64,000 nt of DNA from Sediminicola sp040566555 (GTDB taxonomy: Bacteria; Bacteroidota; Bacteroidia; Flavobacteriales; Flavobacteriaceae), in the NCBI RefSeq assembly GCF_040566555.1, contig NZ_JBEWYP010000004.1, positions 186,001-250,000 on the forward strand. Reading direction: 5' to 3'. The translations under genes and the position numbers were made by a program. Within the stretch, counting starts at the first letter, position 1. Each line of letters opens with the position of its first letter. A model generated the notes under the pieces. It ran no database searches. It was not told the DNA's origin and saw nothing but the letters and a program-made list of their open reading frames with translations. Shown piece by piece: positions 63,345 through 64,000 of the stretch.

Positions 63345-64000
63345 TTATTTCTGATTCACCAAATCCATAAGGTTTACGTCGTTCCCCAAAAGGATTTCAG
63401 TAGGATTGATACGGCCTTTTTCGGGTCCATTTTCCAGTTTTAATACCCCTCGTGGACAAACGGCAGAGCAAATTCCGCAGCCAACACAACTAGACCTCAC
63501 AATGTTTTCTCCTTTTTGTGCATATGCCCTGACATCTATTCCCATTTCACAATAGGTAGAGCAGTTACCGCAAGAAATACATTGTCCGCCATTGGTGGTG
63601 ATCCTGAACCTTGAAAAAAGACGTTGTTGAAATCCAAGGATTGCTGCCATGGGGCAACCAAACCTACACCAGACCCTATTGCCAAAAATTGGGTAGAATC
63701 CAGTGCCAATTACACCAGAGAAGATACTGCCTATCAAAAATCCGTATGTTGTTCTTAAGGTTTCAGATTTGAAGAGAAAAACGTTCCCATCCCCACTAAG
63801 GTAATGGAATCCAATTAGTGCAACTATAATGGTAAAATAGCCAATGGCACCATAGAGTGCATCTTTTTGGAGTTCCTTTCTTTTAAAAAGCATCACCCAC
63901 CCAAAGACAAGGGTCAATATACCCGCCACCCCAAGTAAAAAGGAATTTTTTGTCAACCAATATTTGCTACTGTCATTTCCCAGATAAGAGTAAATTACGG
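63345..64000 (-). CDS. polyferredoxin-type 4Fe-4S membrane protein (N-terminus outside window)
   Basis: The frame remains open to the right-hand window edge (further residues VIYSYLGNDSSKYWLTKNSF precede the part normally seen), so this is the C-terminal part, about 218 residues. It has three membrane helices, then the CRFGCPMAAILGFQQR motif shared with NapH/NosR/CcoG-type proteins, and two 4Fe-4S clusters: CISCGNCSTYCEMG and CVGCGICSAVCPRG. It probably passes electrons at the inner membrane. Which respiratory or maturation system it serves cannot be told. It ends 153 bases before the glycosyltransferase operon starts. Confidence 0.82.
   Translation of the reverse strand, partial: VIYSYLGNDSSKYWLTKNSFLLGVAGILTLVFGWVMLFKRKELQKDALYGAIGYFTIIVALIGFHYLSGDGNVFLFKSETLRTTYGFLIGSIFSGVIGTGFYPIFGNRVWCRFGCPMAAILGFQQRLFSRFRITTNGGQCISCGNCSTYCEMGIDVRAYAQKGENIVRSSCVGCGICSAVCPRGVLKLENGPEKGRINPTEILLGNDVNLMDLVNQK

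Overview
The window looks like chromosomal DNA of a marine Flavobacteriaceae-type member of the Bacteroidota. The evidence is two SusC/SusD pairs, lipoproteins with Bacteroidota-style lipoboxes, a secreted amylase with a type IX secretion (T9SS) C-terminal sorting domain, a BlaI/M56-TonB pair, an arginine operon using the Bacteroidota-type N-acyl-ornithine carbamoyltransferase, mevalonate-pathway genes, and promoters of the TTG / TAnnTTTG type instead of the proteobacterial -35/-10 type. No rRNA, tRNA, CRISPR array, insertion sequence or phage gene was seen.

Layout. (1) 1-3172: the start of hutI, hutH, a divergent LysR regulator and a DUF456 membrane protein. (2) 3173-5345: a gene-free stretch with a palindromic mini-repeat and a twin palindrome that looks like an operator, then a BlaI-family repressor and an M56 peptidase with a TonB C-terminal domain. 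(3) 5459-24005: locus 1. A tight five-gene minus-strand operon holds three giant VCBS/FG-GAP plus ASPIC-UnbV lipoproteins, a vanadium-haloperoxidase-like lipoprotein with its metal-site residues intact, and a membrane-anchored GyrI-like protein. Upstream on the same strand lie susD and susC, divergent from a LacI regulator; a LacI-type palindrome sits between susC and lacI. (4) 24063-42186: locus 2, a starch/maltodextrin locus. susC, susD, susE, a T9SS-secreted GH13 and a lipoprotein run on the minus strand. A second LacI regulator, beta-phosphoglucomutase, a GH65 phosphorylase and two GH13 enzymes run on the plus strand.

(5) 42289-49632: mostly housekeeping genes: a small membrane protein, GDPD, a YhiN-like flavoprotein, TspO, mevalonate diphosphate decarboxylase, a mevalonate-kinase-like GHMP kinase, a UbiA prenyltransferase and an RluB-like pseudouridine synthase. 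(6) 49707-59411: a nine-gene arginine/proline operon (GNAT, argG, argC, proC, argD, proB, argF', argB, argE-like, argH), transcribed leftward with overlapping or nearly touching genes. (7) 59629-63191: three glycosyltransferase genes (GT-C, processive GT2, DPM1-like GT2), followed by the 3' part of a polyferredoxin-type 4Fe-4S membrane protein cut by the window end.

How it fits together. Locus 2 is a conventional alpha-glucan system: outer-membrane capture (SusCDE), outside and periplasmic GH13 cleavage, then cytoplasmic phosphorolysis (GH65) and glucose-1-phosphate isomerisation (PgmB). No inner-membrane permease is present in the window. Locus 1 repeats the divergent lacI/susCD layout, but instead of glycoside hydrolases it carries three large calcium-repeat lipoproteins and a haloperoxidase-like enzyme. 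It is the best candidate here for an undescribed system; its substrate cannot be read from the sequence.
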